Origin: Absidia repens
Lineage: Eukaryota > Mucoromycota > Mucoromycetes > Mucorales > Cunninghamellaceae
Assembly (NCBI GenBank): GCA_002105175.1
Contig: MCGE01000002.1
Coordinates: 1,674,001-1,738,000 of the forward strand
Direction of reading: 5' to 3'
DNA length: 64,000 nucleotides
The translations under genes and the position numbers were made by a program. Below are positions 1 through 12,472 of this stretch, one piece after another. The notes under the pieces were generated by a model that worked only from the letters and a program-made list of their open reading frames with translations, ran no database searches and was not told where the DNA came from. The stretch's first letter is position 1. Each line of letters opens with the position of its first letter.

Positions 1-3000
1 CTGAATCAAAAAAGCAAGCGGTACGAATCCAAAACTATGTCATCTATCGAAAAACCATTGGTCAAGGAAGCATGGGCAAGGTGAAATTGGCTGAATGTTT
101 GACAGATCGGGATCAACAAAAGGTAATGCCAGCGAAGACAAGAAAGAGTGATGATAGTATTATACGTATGAGATCACCGACTTTTGATTTTTATTTATAT
201 AGTACGCAGTCAAGATTATGCCTAAGGTGGATCTGGCGTCTATTCCTGTATCCAACGAAAAACCCAAAGATCCCAAAGATACCCCCAAAGAACGTGAACA
301 ACGCACAGTCCGTGAATTGGCCATCATGTATTTATTGCGACATCCCAACATCTGTCAGCTCAAGGATTGGGTTACTGAAGGCGACTATTACTATATGTTT
401 CTTGAATATGTGGATGGTGGACAACTCTTGGACTATATTATTCAACATGGAAAACTACATGAAAAGCAGGCTAGAAAATTTGCAAGACAAATCGCTAGTG
501 CTTTAGGTAAGAATCCCCCCATCCCTACATTTTAATAGAAGAAGATGAAGGCCGTACTGTTGAAACGCTGTCTTCAACAAGTTGACTAATTCTTTGTTTG
601 TTTTGTTTTTTACTTGTATTTAGATTATTGCCACCGAAATTCTATTGTTCATCGAGGTAATGGGACACGAGAATAGAAATCTTATTTTTCTGGAAATGGG
701 GATCTCCTCACACAACCAATTTCCTTTTGCGTATTGACTTTTTATATATATTATTTTTACTAACTGGATTTATTATTATTTATTTATTCTTTCTTATCCA
801 TGCAGACCTCAAGATTGAAAATATTCTGATTACAAGGGATGAAAACATCAAGATTATTGACTTTGGGCTATCAAATATTTATTCTCCTTCAAAACTTCTC
901 TCTACCTTTTGTGGATCTCTCTATTTTGCTGCCCCTGAATTGCTCAAAGCTAGACACTATACTGGCCCTGAAGTGGATGTGTGGAGTTTTGGTGTGGTTC
1001 TCTATGTTTTGGTCTGTGGTCGTGTACCTTTCGATGATACCAGCCTACCTGCTCTCCATGCGAAAATCAAATCCGGTGTCATTGATGAATATCCTGACCA
1101 TCTTAGCAAAGGTAACTTTTGCTCAATTAAAAGAAAGAAAGAACATCGACATGGTTACATATTTACCTTTTTTTTTTTTTTTTTTTTTTTTTTTTGTAGA
1201 ATGTGTTGACTTGCTATCCAAGATTTTGGTAGTGGATCCTCGAAAACGATTGACATTGGCAGCCGTTGAAAACCACCCTTGGATGAAAAAAGGTTACGAA
1301 GAACCTATCTACAGCAACATTCCTCAACGACAAGCGTTGGAAAAGGTGGATATGGATATTGTCAAAGGAATGCATGGATTTGGACTCGGTGATGAACAGT
1401 TGATCAGATCAAAGTTGGAACGACTCATCAAAACCCCAGAATACAAACAGGCAGTAATCAAAATTGAACAAAATCAGCAGCTTGAATGGCAGCGACAAAA
1501 CCAAGCACCAATACCACGCTGGCGGCGTAGCATCACTCCAACAAACAAGAAATCCAATCAGACCGACGATGATCCTTTGTCGTTACCGGCTATGTATGAT
1601 CCTCTACTCTCCATCTATTATTTGGTGAAGGAAAGGAAAGAATATGATACTCGACGTCAGCTGGATATGGTACAGAGCAAACCACTCTATCATTCTGCAG
1701 GTGGTCTCAGTCGCTCAACAAGTACGGTGGCACCACGACCCAAGGCAGTCAGCGCTATCACGGGCAATGCGAGCACGACACTGGTACGACGAAAAACCGA
1801 TGGATCTCGCAACTCAGCACGTGCGCGAAATACCAGTAATCAATCACCATCAACAGGCGCCATGAATGTCGACATAGCTGATACAACATCTACATCATCT
1901 TCATCGCCACCCCAACGTAAACCTTCCATTGGTAGTCGTCTCGGCCGAACCAGTAGCGTACGTCTGATCACCAAATCTGTTACTGAACGCACCAACAGCA
2001 TTCGCGAAAGAAGTAAAAGTGCCGTAAAGATCCTTGGCTCCATGTTACCCAATCGCCCTTTGATGTTTAGTGACGTGAAACCCAAAACCACCACAACCAA
2101 CGTTGCTGTCACCAATTCTTCAGATGTCGGTCCTGCTTCTCCTCCTCCTCCTGAAATGCCGTCGCCTTCCTCTTCGTCACGATCTACTCCACCCAAGAAA
2201 TCGTATCAAAAATGGCTCCATTCTGATCCTCATGGCGGTGATACATCCAACAACTACAATACTGATGAAAGCAATTCCAAATTATCATCATCACCATCCT
2301 CCTCCTTTACAACATCAACAACAACGGCCACAGCAACCACACCGTCAAAACATTACCAACAAACTAGAAAATCCTGGCGTCAACTATCTCGTATCAAGCA
2401 TGGAAATACCCGGTCTGGTATGGATGAGTCAAATCTGACAGAGTCCGTCTCGACGAACGAACTTGCCAACTCTTCATCTTCACCTCCTCCAACAAACAGA
2501 TTTTCCGAAAGTGATAAAGGTAAAACAAAAACGGAATAATGAAAAAAAAGGTAATCATATTGCCTTCCAAAACTCATCGATTTCTTCTTATCAATGATAA
2601 TAGATCGACTATCATCTTCGAAACAAATCAACAACATTTATGATACCAATACACCATTGACGAAATTCCATTTCAACCGGGGGACACTTTTTCGCAATGA
2701 TTCTGCTCGACAATTGATGGATGATTTACGACACGTACTTGTTGGATTGAATATCGTGGTACAAAAAGAAATGGCGCCTTTTAAGTACATTTGTCGGTGC
2801 GATTACCCTGAATGGACGAAATTCATGAAACTGCGGCATTCACAACAACAAGCCATTGATTTGTCAAGTCGTGTGGACAATCGATGGGATGAATCCTTGG
2901 ATGATCAACAACAACCTCTGATGTTTAGCGTAATGGTGTATCAAGCGCGATGGGCCCATGGACGTTATGGTATCAAAGTCAAGGAATATACCATGGATAA

Positions 3001-3160
3001 GATTGGTCACGTCACTAGTACGGCCACGGATGGTGCTGGAGGTGGTGACACGCCCGCCGCGTTCCCTTCTCGTATTTATAAAACTGTGCAACAAACTCTG
3101 GAAACCGATCTGGAAGCCTTCCTTCGTGCTAGAAAATCCTCCTCCTCCGAATCCTCTTAG
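1..3160 (+). CDS. Kin1/Kin2 (MARK/PAR-1) family serine/threonine protein kinase, 5'-truncated by the window edge
   Basis: Exons <1-122, 203-506, 624-656, 806-1111, 1200-2519 and 2604-3160 join in one frame (at least 879 residues; the N-terminus lies outside the window). The kinase domain fills about residues 12-281: glycine loop [13 protein letters not shown]-type lysine in YAVKIM, catalytic loop HRDLKIEN, DFG in [11 protein letters not shown]-type motif FAAPELL. A long Ser/Thr/Pro-rich linker follows. The last ~100 residues look like a KA1 domain ([16 protein letters not shown]), the membrane/phospholipid-binding end of Kin1/MARK kinases. In yeasts Kin1/Kin2 act at the cell cortex in polarity, exocytosis and septation; that role is carried over from the family. 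The fifth intron (2520-2603) separates linker from KA1. A T-homopolymer sits in the intron before exon 5. Kinase plus KA1 makes the family call strong; the exact paralogue is open. Confidence 0.9.
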
Positions 3161-3617
3161 TCATTAGTCCTTCTTCTCCCTTCCCTCCTTTTTTACTATC
3201 AACACCTCATTTTCACTTTGCTTCACTTTTGATTGTTATTGCTATTATTTTTATTTTTATTTTTATTTTTATTATTATTATGCTCATTCAATTCCTTTTC
3301 TTTCCTAGTTTACTTTATTACTCTCACATATACATATATTCACATTTTTATTAGTTATTATTCTTATTATACAACTATTTAAAATAAAAAAGAACTTTAA
3401 TCGACTTGTATCTTCCATATACATGACCTTCTTTTTTGTGCCTGTATAATTGATAGATCGAAAGGGAAGCATGTCATTTTAATTGGACGACGGAGTTTTA
3501 GATTATTGGTCTTTTTTTTTTTTTTTTTGCGGTGTAAAAAAACCGACCCAGCTTGTTTTCCTTTTTCCAACCTTTTTTTCTCTTTTTCTTTTCTTTTTAC
3601 CTATTTATTCCTTTATC
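3161..3617. other. Intergenic: kinase 3' UTR and MTAP promoter
   Basis: AT-rich spacer with TTTTA runs, several poly(A)-signal-like AATAAA/AAATAAA words near 3380 and a T17 tract near 3513. No coding sequence or RNA gene seen. Confidence 0.6.
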
Positions 3618-4627
3618 ATGGCTGACAAGCACGATGTTAAGATTGCCGTCATTGGTGGCTCTGGGCTCTATAATCTCGAAAACCTTGAAGTAGTGGAAGA
3701 AGTCAATCCTGAAACTGTAAGTGTGCTGTAACTGTAAAAAAAAAAAAAAAAAAAAGGGACCCTTATCTTTCACTTGTTACCACCATGATGCTGACTCCTT
3801 TTTCTTCTTTCTCTTGCTCTTACCACTAGCCCTGGGGCTTCCCTAGTGACAAGATCATCATCAGCAAGCTTCCTAGCGGTGACAAGATCGCTTTCTTGGC
3901 CCGTCATGGTCGAGGCCACTATTTGACACCTACCGAAGTGCCTGTGCGAGCCAACATTGCTGCTTTGAAGTTCCTCGGTGTGGAGGCTATTCTTGCGTTC
4001 TCAGCTGTTGGATCCCTCCGTGAAGAGATTCCTCCTTGCGACTTTGTGCTTCCCGATCAACTCATTGACCGTACCCGTGGCCTGCGTCCCTCCACCTTCT
4101 TTGGGGAAGGTCTTGTGGCTCATGCTGGCTTTGCTGATCCTTTCCACCAGGGCATTGCCGATCTCGTCTACAAGCATCGTGGGGTGATGGATCAATACAC
4201 TTTGCATCAAAACAAGACGGCGGTCTGTATGGAAGGGCCTCAATTCTCCACCCGTGCCGAATCTCATATGTACCGCTCATGGGGTGCTGATATCATCAAC
4301 ATGTCGGCATTGCCTGAAGCCAAGCTTGCCCGTGAAGCGGAAATCGCCTACCAAATGGTCTGCATGTCCACCGACTACGATTGCTGGCGTGTCGAAGAAG
4401 AAGCCGTCACTGTCGAAACCGTCATGGAAAATATGGTCACCAACTCGGCCAATGCCCGCAAATTGCTCAATGCCGTCTTGCCCGATCTCGATAAAGCCGT
4501 CCGTGACAACACCTTGCTGCCTGACCTCAAGGGTACCATGAAATTCTCGGGTATGACCGCAAAGGAAAAACGCAACCCTGACACCGTCGCCAAATTGGAA
4601 TACTTGTTACCTGGTTATTACATTTAG
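3618..4627 (+). CDS. MEU1: S-methyl-5'-thioadenosine phosphorylase (MTAP)
   Basis: Exons 3618-3716 and 3830-4627 encode 298 residues, the usual length for the family. The enzyme splits methylthioadenosine, the by-product of polyamine synthesis, with phosphate to adenine and methylthioribose-1-phosphate: the first step of the methionine salvage pathway in the cytosol. Seen in the sequence: N-terminal phosphate-binding IGGSGLYNL; ARHGRGH plus the PTEVPVRANI block; CMEGPQFSTRAES and INMSALPEAKLAREAEI, the substrate-pocket signature of MTAP/PNP class 2; then STDYDCW. The start ATG follows a T/C-rich leader, and the single 113-nt intron contains an A19 tract. An AATAAA lies downstream near 4765. 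The second base of the salvage substrate (adenine rather than inosine) is inferred from the MTAP-type motifs. Confidence 0.95.
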
Positions 4628-5008
4628 GACTTTTTTGAAACAGGGAGGAAGGAAGGTGAAAGGATAGTTTAGCGCATATGTATACTTCTTTTTTTTTTTG
4701 GTGTGTGTGTGTGTATTATTGTTTTATTTATTTTTTATTTTTATATATTCACTGTATTATTATCAATAAAAATATATAAACATACCATCATCATTCGTTT
4801 TTATTGTTTTGCTCATGATTTTGTGATGGGATGGAATTGGCCAATATGTATGTATAACCTTATGTATCCCACTCTCTATGGGTTACGTGATAAAAGAAAA
4901 AAAACGGGATGGTGAAGTTTTATCATATCAAAAATTTGTGTATTTATTGTGTGCAAGATATGAATCTGGAAGTTGAAGTGTATATATTGTGCTGTGTGAT
5001 AAGGAAGC

Positions 5009-5046
<38 letters not shown>

Positions 5047-5276
5047 GACAGGATAATGAAATCATACCATAGCATTGTCCATTATATAGTAGTAAAAGAA
5101 CGGTTTTATTAGAAAGACAAAATATTATAAGGGGATATGTATGATATATACGAAAAAATGTAGACTTGTATAAGATACGGTACAGTAAAAAAGGAAAGAG
5201 GGACGGAGGGAATGAGTGTGGATCTGGAAATTAACCAAACAATAAAGAAAGAAAAAGAAGGGAAGATGTTCTAAAA
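4628..5276. other. Intergenic between convergent genes (MTAP and the RRM protein)
   Basis: Shared 3' flank of two convergent genes. It holds a GT repeat near 4701-4714, AATAAA-type words for both strands and an A-homopolymer of about 32 at 5010-5041. No gene seen. Confidence 0.6.
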
Positions 5277-7344
5277 CTAAATGGTCATTATACTATTGGA
5301 AAGAGAGCTTTTCACTACAGTGGCGGTGGTTGAATGGGAAGTCGATGTATGATTGTCGGTGGCTGGTGCAGAATAGTGAGTCCAAGGAGAGATACTTTTC
5401 TTTTGGCAAGGATGAAGATTATTGCTAAAACCAATGGCAGATGTGGGTTGAGACATTGATTGTGTGAGTGGAGGTACCATTGACATATATGATGGATGTT
5501 GAAAATGCTGCTGAGAATCAAGAGGTGGCGTTTGTTGAGGTGCAGGTGAACTGGATGATCGTTGAATAGACTGTGAACGCTTGATATTACCGTTGTTATG
5601 TGATGAGATGGGTGGTGCTGTCAGGTGGGAAGAAGGCGACGATTGCTGGTGATAGTGAGGCGGAGGTGGGGGTAGGGGTTGATGATGACTGTAAGACGAA
5701 TGACGAGATGATAACGGAGAGCGGTAAAAGACCGGATCGAAGTAAACACCGTCATAGGGAGGAGAGAGGTCATGTTTCATGAACATCCACGTCAAATCCA
5801 TTGGGCAGTTCATCCTTGATATTTGTAATAAAACCACTTTTTGCCGTTCGGTAAAAGCAGGGCAGAGTAAACCGGCACGCACCATTCTATCAAGTAAGCT
5901 TGGTTCAATTTGTAGATAATCCTTGGAAAGATGGTTCATCAATGATTCTACAAAAAAAAAAAAAAAGGAAAAACGTCAGTTCATTTTCTAATTACTATCC
6001 TTTGGTTTTGTTTTCATTTTACCGATAGCAAGTTTGAGCATTTCATAAATATGATCCCTATGCAATGTGGTGATTAAATGTGCTTGATGCCAAGGGTATT
6101 TTGTGATAATGCTGATGATATTTTCAAATGGTCGTTCGGCGCATTTTCTTGAGAAGTGCAACTATAACATAAAGCAATAGTAACAATGCGAACGAGTGAG
6201 TGGATGATGTTTATATTTTTTTTCCAAGTTTGATGATTTACCTTGTAATTTTTACAAACCACCAACAGGGAGTTGATTTCTTCTCTTGTAATAAACGGAG
6301 GACAGGTTGAGCCGCCCCCACCAGCAGCGGTTGACATGGACCTAACTACTTCAGTATCAGGAGGAATGGCTGCCGATCCACGGAAACTACCTCTCCATTT
6401 TGGAAACATAACATTGAGAAGTTCATCTTGATTGCATTCCGTCACAGACACAACCCTGCCTTTCAATGTCTTTTGATTTTTGGTTGCAACTGCATATCGT
6501 AGATCTTCCATTGTTGCTAGTTCCACGTACGCGTCAGACAAAGTTTTCCCTGTCGTACGGTCCATAAGGATCTATCATATCAACAAAAAAGTGCAAGAAT
6601 AAGTATCAGTTTTGAAAATACGGATAAAAACGGAAAGTTTGATGATATCTTACGTGAATACATTGAGCATAAATGGTATTTGAAGGCATACGAAAATTCC
6701 CAAAAAAGTGTTGAATATCACTTTGTGAAGCATCCCATGGAATCTAAGAGAAAAAAAGAACAGGGCATGAGTAAAAGCGTATTTCGGTGACAATAAGAGC
6801 AATAACAATATTTACATTGGTGAGTTTGACACATGGGAATTGCTGAGTGGCGAACGATTGATTGTAAGGTGAGGAAGACTTTTTTGAGAAAGAAAAAAAA
6901 ATGCAATCGGGGGTTAAAAATAAAAATTCCAACAAGAGCAAAATCATTTTCGTGCTACCTGAGGTGGGCAAAATGAACATTCTTGGTAAGAAGAGTGTAA
7001 CAAGCAGGATGGGCATAGATAATGCTGTTTACATAGTGTGTTTGTTAAAGTAATATCGTTTGCCTGACATTGGCTACAAGAAAGATCTTGACGAGGTTCA
7101 AATAATGTGTAAGCGTTTGAAAAAGAACTTCGTACTGCTGGCATTGACGGTGTAGGTGGACGAATAGTCATGCTTGGTGACGATGTTGATGATGATTTAG
7201 GAACAGTTTCTTCTGTAGGATAAATAATATCTGTCAAATTCATAACTAATAATATCATATACGTAAAATCAATGATAAAATACATGAATATGTCATTTGG
7301 CCCTTTAAGAATCAAAAATTTTTACCTGGGTCTAATGCTTTCAT
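5277..7344 (-). CDS. RNA-binding protein with N-terminal RING-like (C3HC4) finger and RRM domain
   Basis: Seven exons (7344-7326, 7245-6959, 6878-6816, 6743-6654, 6571-6242, 6161-6023, 5947-5277) give 532 residues. Cysteines 63, 66, 78, 84, 87, 96 and 99 with His81 fit C-x2-C-x11-C-x2-H-x2-C-x2-C-x8-C-x2-C, i.e. the RING spacing. An RRM follows at about 116-200: FPCVKLTNIPWDA (RNP2-like) and AYVELATMEDL (RNP1-like region). Next comes a Cys/Trp-containing block (KCAERPFENIISIITKYPWH) that I recall as conserved in fungal RRM proteins, then a low-complexity Ser/Pro/Gln tail. Function is not established; RING plus RRM recalls Not4 (CNOT4) but the fingers differ. The 19-nt first coding exon rests on splice consensus alone. 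An untranslated upstream exon is likely near 7410-7440. Confidence 0.75.
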
Positions 7345-7800
7345 TCTGTTGAAAAATGGGAAAAACTAGAAGAATAAATAAAAAACCAAAACAATGATTT
7401 TTTATACATACTGTAGTAGCTGCCCCTGCACATTTCTTGAACACTTTAATTAAGCTTTACACACTATCATATACACAAGCTCACAGGGAGAATATCATAA
7501 TGTATCCGTTTAGGCATTATTATATGGCACCCCCTTCCATTTGGAATGGTTTTTTTTTCAATATGGCTTTTTTTTCTTCCTTGGAAACGTGTCCATCAAA
7601 TCTTTTGTTGTGTAGTTTATATATCCCCTCTTATTACGCTCTCCCTTTTTTTTTTTTTTTTTGAAAAAACGAATCTATTTCATTTTCTGCTGTCGGCGTT
7701 CAAATCATGCTTTCCTGAGTCAAAGCGTTGTTCTTTTCCTTTTTTTATTTTTATTTTTTGGTTTTTGCGTTCTCCCTTTTTATCGATACTTCGACTAAGA
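7345..7800. other. Promoter region upstream of the RRM gene
   Basis: 5' flank of the minus-strand RRM gene, with T-homopolymers (e.g. about 7645-7662) and no supported gene. Confidence 0.45.
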
Positions 7801-7829
7801 AAAATTCAAGTAGTATAAACAGTCTCCTC

Positions 7830-9110
7830 TTGACAGAAACCGAGTTATGGAGCCTTGCCATTCAGCCTTACGCCACTATTTCTGTACCTGCTTCAACTCA
7901 AAAGGCCCCTACTTTTCGACGTAAAGACGATCATCAAAGCAGAAAATTTATGAAGACTCTAACTTCCTTTTCCGTTTACTACCATAGACCTAGGGTTTTA
8001 TTTCAATCATGAAAACCAAAACTAGGACCAAATCCATACCAAGCTCAAGTTGATACTACTGACACTCATCCATTGCCAGAAACATGATTAGTGTGCGACG
8101 CGATTTCAAATCCTGTATGGCAAGACTTCAGACTGATCCGTACCGGGCCTTGCTTACTCTTGGACGCCGTGGCATCTTTACCAATTTTTTTTTTGGAATT
8201 GAACCTGTAATTATACAAGCAATCAATGGAGTATTAATGGAACCAATAAGTAAGAGCAGAGAATGATGGATGGTCATCCTATTATATCACTTATACAGTC
8301 TTTTTTTCTCTTTTCTTGCACATAGATATCTGCTGAAATGTGGCCAAGATAGATCGTGGATTCTTCCAGATGGGGCAACATGGTATATGCCACGTTTGAT
8401 GTCCTGGTTATCGATTATTGTCAGATGCTCCTGAGGTGCCAATTCTTATGCGATCAGAACAGTAGCATCTCCTCAACCAGACCTTTATCGGTATTAGCAT
8501 TTGCGGTCATCTGCGGTTTGGTTCTACCAGTATATATCCATTATTGTTACCGTTGAAGACATCTATTCAGCAGCGCTATGATATTCTGGTGGGTTTATAT
8601 GCGTATGCAACGCATCATATGCTTTCTATACTTGTATCACTGCATGCACTTCAATCCCTGCGGTGGTTTGTGTGGAATCCTCGGTCTTAACCCAAGCTCG
8701 CATGCCAATCTATTAATGGAAGCCTTCGTCACTGATTCCTATGGTCACCTATTTGCCCTGGATCATACTTATCATCAGTTATAACTACCTACGATAGATG
8801 ACCAAATATCAGCAACAATTCACTCGATTTGGCACCTTATCAACGTCAATTCCTCGCCTCTTGGACTCTTATTAGTTTTTGTACTCCAGTCATCATGCGT
8901 CGCCATCTGGTTCTTCAAATACTATGCCTGCTCAACTAGGTTATTATCAACCCTCGGGATCACCATACCCTCGCCCTCTCTTTATGCGCACTCCAGGCAA
9001 CAGCAGGACTCCGACCCAACATCGGCAACAACCAACACCTCCTGATCATAACTGTACTGGGGTGATACCTCTCAATGCTAGACGACGAGTTGTTGTATCT
9101 GGGTGAACTC
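7830..9110 (+). pseudogene. Unidentified broken coding-like sequence, possibly a membrane protein relic
   Basis: Composition here is gene-like rather than spacer-like, yet every frame is interrupted. Open stretches change frame: 7845-8012, 8084-8266, 8356-8556, 8578-8784 and 8879-9106. An intron-like piece with donor GTAAGA at 8250 and a CATAG acceptor near 8325 also joins blocks that carry stops. Several blocks are hydrophobic (8578-8784 in more than one frame) and the last is Pro/Ser-rich. I do not recognise the family. It could be a decayed gene, a degraded transposon, or a real gene with unusual splicing that I failed to assemble. Confidence 0.3.
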
Positions 9111-9174
9111 TGGCCACCATTCAACTGGATGATCATGCTACGATTAAACCTATCTTTCTTTATCTACCCTTTCT

Positions 9175-9177
<3 letters not shown>

Positions 9178-9224
<47 letters not shown>
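9178..9224. repeat. Poly(T) homopolymer, about 47 nt
   Basis: Uninterrupted T tract, the longest in the window, between the broken coding-like block and Tim44; a second T-rich tract follows at about 9270. Confidence 0.9.
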
Positions 9225-9225
<1 letters not shown>

Positions 9226-9709
9226 ACTTCACACACTTACGCACAGAAACCATCATTCATTCTCTCCTACTTTTTTTTTTTTTTAATTTTTCATCCCCTA
9301 GTTTATTAAATGTATATACTACATTTATTATTTTTATTCTGTATCACTTCCCCTTTAAAGTTTTTGTACAATTTATGTCTATCATTCCATCAATCTCTAT
9401 ACCGCTATCTCTTTCTTCAATTTGAAAATATATTTGCCTACCATATACGCCTTATATCGTTGTGTTCTTTTATTGGACCCTGTCTTTGACCTCCCTTCCC
9501 CATGAATGGTTGTCTCCACTCCGCTTAGTTTTGACTTATTGGTCAAGCCACAAATCAAATAAAACGCCGATCCTTCTCTTAAACTTTTTTTTTTTCCTTC
9601 CCCTTGTCTTTTTTCTTTTACCGCCTTTTTTTTATATCTCCTCCCTTTCACCTATTTTATTGTTTTTTATATTTCAACCCCTCCCTCCTATTTTAATATA
9701 GAAAACATC

Positions 9710-11558
9710 ATGTCTGGCTATCGTACTCTTTTGACTTCAACAACTCGTGCCCGTCTTTCTCACTCAACACCAAATGTCAACCAAGTGACTGCCATACGTC
9801 ATTATAGCTCGCCTATAAAGGTATTCATGGATACCATCAAGGAGCAACTCAACAAAAACAAGGAAGTACAACAAGGTGTCAAGTCATTACAAGATGAATC
9901 CGGTAAATTTGCTGACAGTGAAGCTCTCAAGCGGGCAAAGGAAATGTTTGAAAAGGCCAAGGTAAGTTACTTCTGACATTAGAGTGGGGTAGTGACGGTG
10001 GTGGTGGTGAAGGATATCGATGTATCAATTGGTTTGGACAAAAAAAAAAATAATACTTCTTTATCTAACCTTATTCTCGCTGTATGCTATAGGTTCAACA
10101 AAGTGCTTCTCAAGAACGATTGAAGCAAGCTACTGAAAAGTTTACGGAAACCGCCGGCAAAGTGGGACAAAGTGTGAATGAATCATGGAAAAAGGCATCC
10201 GAAACCGAATTTGCCAAGGATACGAGCGAAAAATGGAAAAAGGCATCGGAAACCATCAACAAGCAAGCTGAACCTATCAAGAACAGTGCCGTAGCTGGTA
10301 AACTCTCTGAATCATTCCGAACTGTAGTCAAGGATGAATCCGGTCGTTATTCCGGTTTTGTGGATAAGGAAACTCGACGAAAGATGCGTCAACAAGCTCA
10401 GGAAGAATTGGAAAAGGGTGAAGGGAATGTGGCGGGTGCTCGAACCAAGGTAGCAGAAGATCCCAATGCTGGTTCTGGTATGGTTTTACACAAGGACTCA
10501 AAGTGGAAGGAAAGTTGGAACAAGTTTAAGGAAGATAGTCCTATTATGCAAGGTAAAAATTGAAGAAAAAAAAAATGAAAATACACAGTTGAAAATCACC
10601 TCATGCTAATCTTTATCTTCTCTTTCTCTCTCTATTAATAGGTATCTTCCGAGCAAGAAAGAATTATGAAGATTCAGACAACGTATTTGTGTCATATACC
10701 CGTGCATTCACCGACCGTGTTGGTGAAACTTTTGGTAAGAAAGAATGATACCATTTAAAAAAAAAAAATGAAATGGCGGACTGATGGTTTTTTTTTTATC
10801 CTTTATTTCCATAGGATCTATCTTTGAAGAATCTGACCAAGCTCTTACTATCCGTGCCTTCCAAGAAATCGATCCTACTTTCAACATGGACAAGTTCATG
10901 CAAGAAGCTCGTGGATTCATTGTTCCTGAAGTGATGGAAGCTTACCTCAAGGGCGATGTGGAAACTTTGAAGGTCTGGTGTTCTGAAGCTGTAAGTATAT
11001 ATACATATATTAAGGGGTAGTGATTAGTGGATGACTGATGGACTTTTTTTTCGAATGTGGGGACTTTATAGACATATAATGTGTTGACAGCTGTGATTCA
11101 AGCTCAAATGCAACAAGGTCTTATTAGCGATTGTCAGATTCAAGATTTGCGGGATGTGGATGTAAGTTATTTCTGATTGAGGAGTTGAAGACGTAATGTG
11201 AAAGGAAAAGTCACAAGAAAACTGATGGTTTTATTTACATATATATGTATATAGCTGGTCGCTGCGAAGATTTTGGAAAATGAAGTGCCTGTGCTTGTAT
11301 TATCATTCCGAACTCAAGAAATCATTGTATTCCGAAATGCTAAATCTGGTGAAGTAGTTTATGGCAAAGAGGTAAGTCATTTTCAATTGATAAATAGTGC
11401 CAGGTTGTAACTCATCTCGTATTATATAATAGGATCAAATTGAACAATGTACTTACGCATGTGTATTCACCAAAGAACCTGAAGATCTCCAAAATCCTGT
11501 CACAGCTGGTTGGAGAATTATCGATATGGCCAAGCATGACTCTAGACCTGTGTGGTAG
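9710..11558 (+). CDS. TIM44: Mitochondrial import inner membrane translocase subunit Tim44
   Basis: Seven exons (9710-9961, 10093-10552, 10642-10734, 10815-10990, 11072-11161, 11255-11371, 11433-11558) encode 437 residues. Tim44 tethers matrix Hsp70 (Ssc1) to the Tim23 channel in the presequence-translocase motor. A basic, Ser/Thr-rich presequence (about residues 1-35, RHYSS) is followed by a charged, Lys/Glu-rich helical region (about 40-200). The C-terminal Tim44 membrane-binding domain starts near IFEESDQAL and carries FQEIDPTF, ARGFIVPEVMEAYLKGD and VLTAVIQAQ, and it ends in TAGWRIIDMAKHDSRPVW; these match the family signature. Length matches fungal Tim44 (about 430). All introns are under 135 nt. 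A (AGT)n microsatellite and an AATAAA word lie in the 3' flank. Confidence 0.95.
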
Positions 11559-12472
11559 AATGGATGTACATAGATTTTATATTTGTTAGTAGTAGTAGTA
11601 GTAGTAGTAGTTATATCTTATTTGCTTTATTTATTTTAGACGCACAATTCTTCCCTTCTCTTTCCCAATAGTTTATACAAATTCGGATAATAAAAAACAA
11701 AAAACTTGTATCTTTTTTATATATTGCTGGACTTTTTTTGTATCTTCTCCAATAAAATCTGAGGATATTGATGATTATTAGCAAATTCAATCATCGCCGA
11801 ATTCAATAACAAATGATCTGGTAATGAAATCATCACCTCGCTTTACCGATCTCATATGTCAAAAAACGTTTTCGTGCCCAAGTTTTGGCCATGCGGACGT
11901 TCAAGTTGGGATATCATACGTTTTTTCTCACTCACTCACTCATCATTTTATCATCTACACTAATGTATTATGAACTTTATCTTTGTAAAAAAGGAATAAC
12001 GATTAGTAAAAAATAAAAATAAAAAGCGGGGTGAAGATATGGGATTATAGGCAGATATTATGTGCCATGAAGAGGGTTGGGTGTGAGGTACAGGGTGGAT
12101 GTGGATAAGTTTCAAAAAAAAAGGAAAACGAAAAAGCTTATTATTGAGTATGTATTGCTACCACCACCCCTTTTTTTGTATCCTACAATTGCATTCCCGT
12201 GGTTTGAAGGTCATTGTTTTGGTTGATCTCTCATTTTGTTTGAAAGACACTCGGTAGGTTTCAGACATTTTATACAGAAGTGAAATTAAACGATTCCGAT
12301 TGGCTGAATAAAGTCATGCGATTGAGGGAAGAGGTGGTGGCGGACAAAGCTTTTTGCCTAAAATTTTTGTCATTACTCTCCTTTCTTCTACTTCTTTTAT
12401 TTTATTATTTATTATTGCAACGCGGGGAAACTCGATCTTCTTTCTTTCTCTCTTTTTTACACACTGTATACT
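11559..12472. other. Intergenic between Tim44 and the RGS-oxidoreductase gene
   Basis: Tim44 3' UTR with (GTA)n at about 11587-11610, then AT-rich spacer and a pyrimidine-rich leader before 12473. An open frame at 12280-12564 has no recognisable content. Nothing else seen. Confidence 0.5.

Noticed and set aside
839..1199. Long open frame that continues from 839 to 2539 in a single frame
   Set aside because: Before 1200 it is out of frame with the kinase and passes through the poly(T) intron; the true reading uses the splice sites at 1111/1200.
7830..9110. A gene using TGA as Trp (mitochondrial-type code), because several stops here are TGA
   Set aside because: TAA and TAG also occur in the same frames, and neighbouring genes use the standard code.
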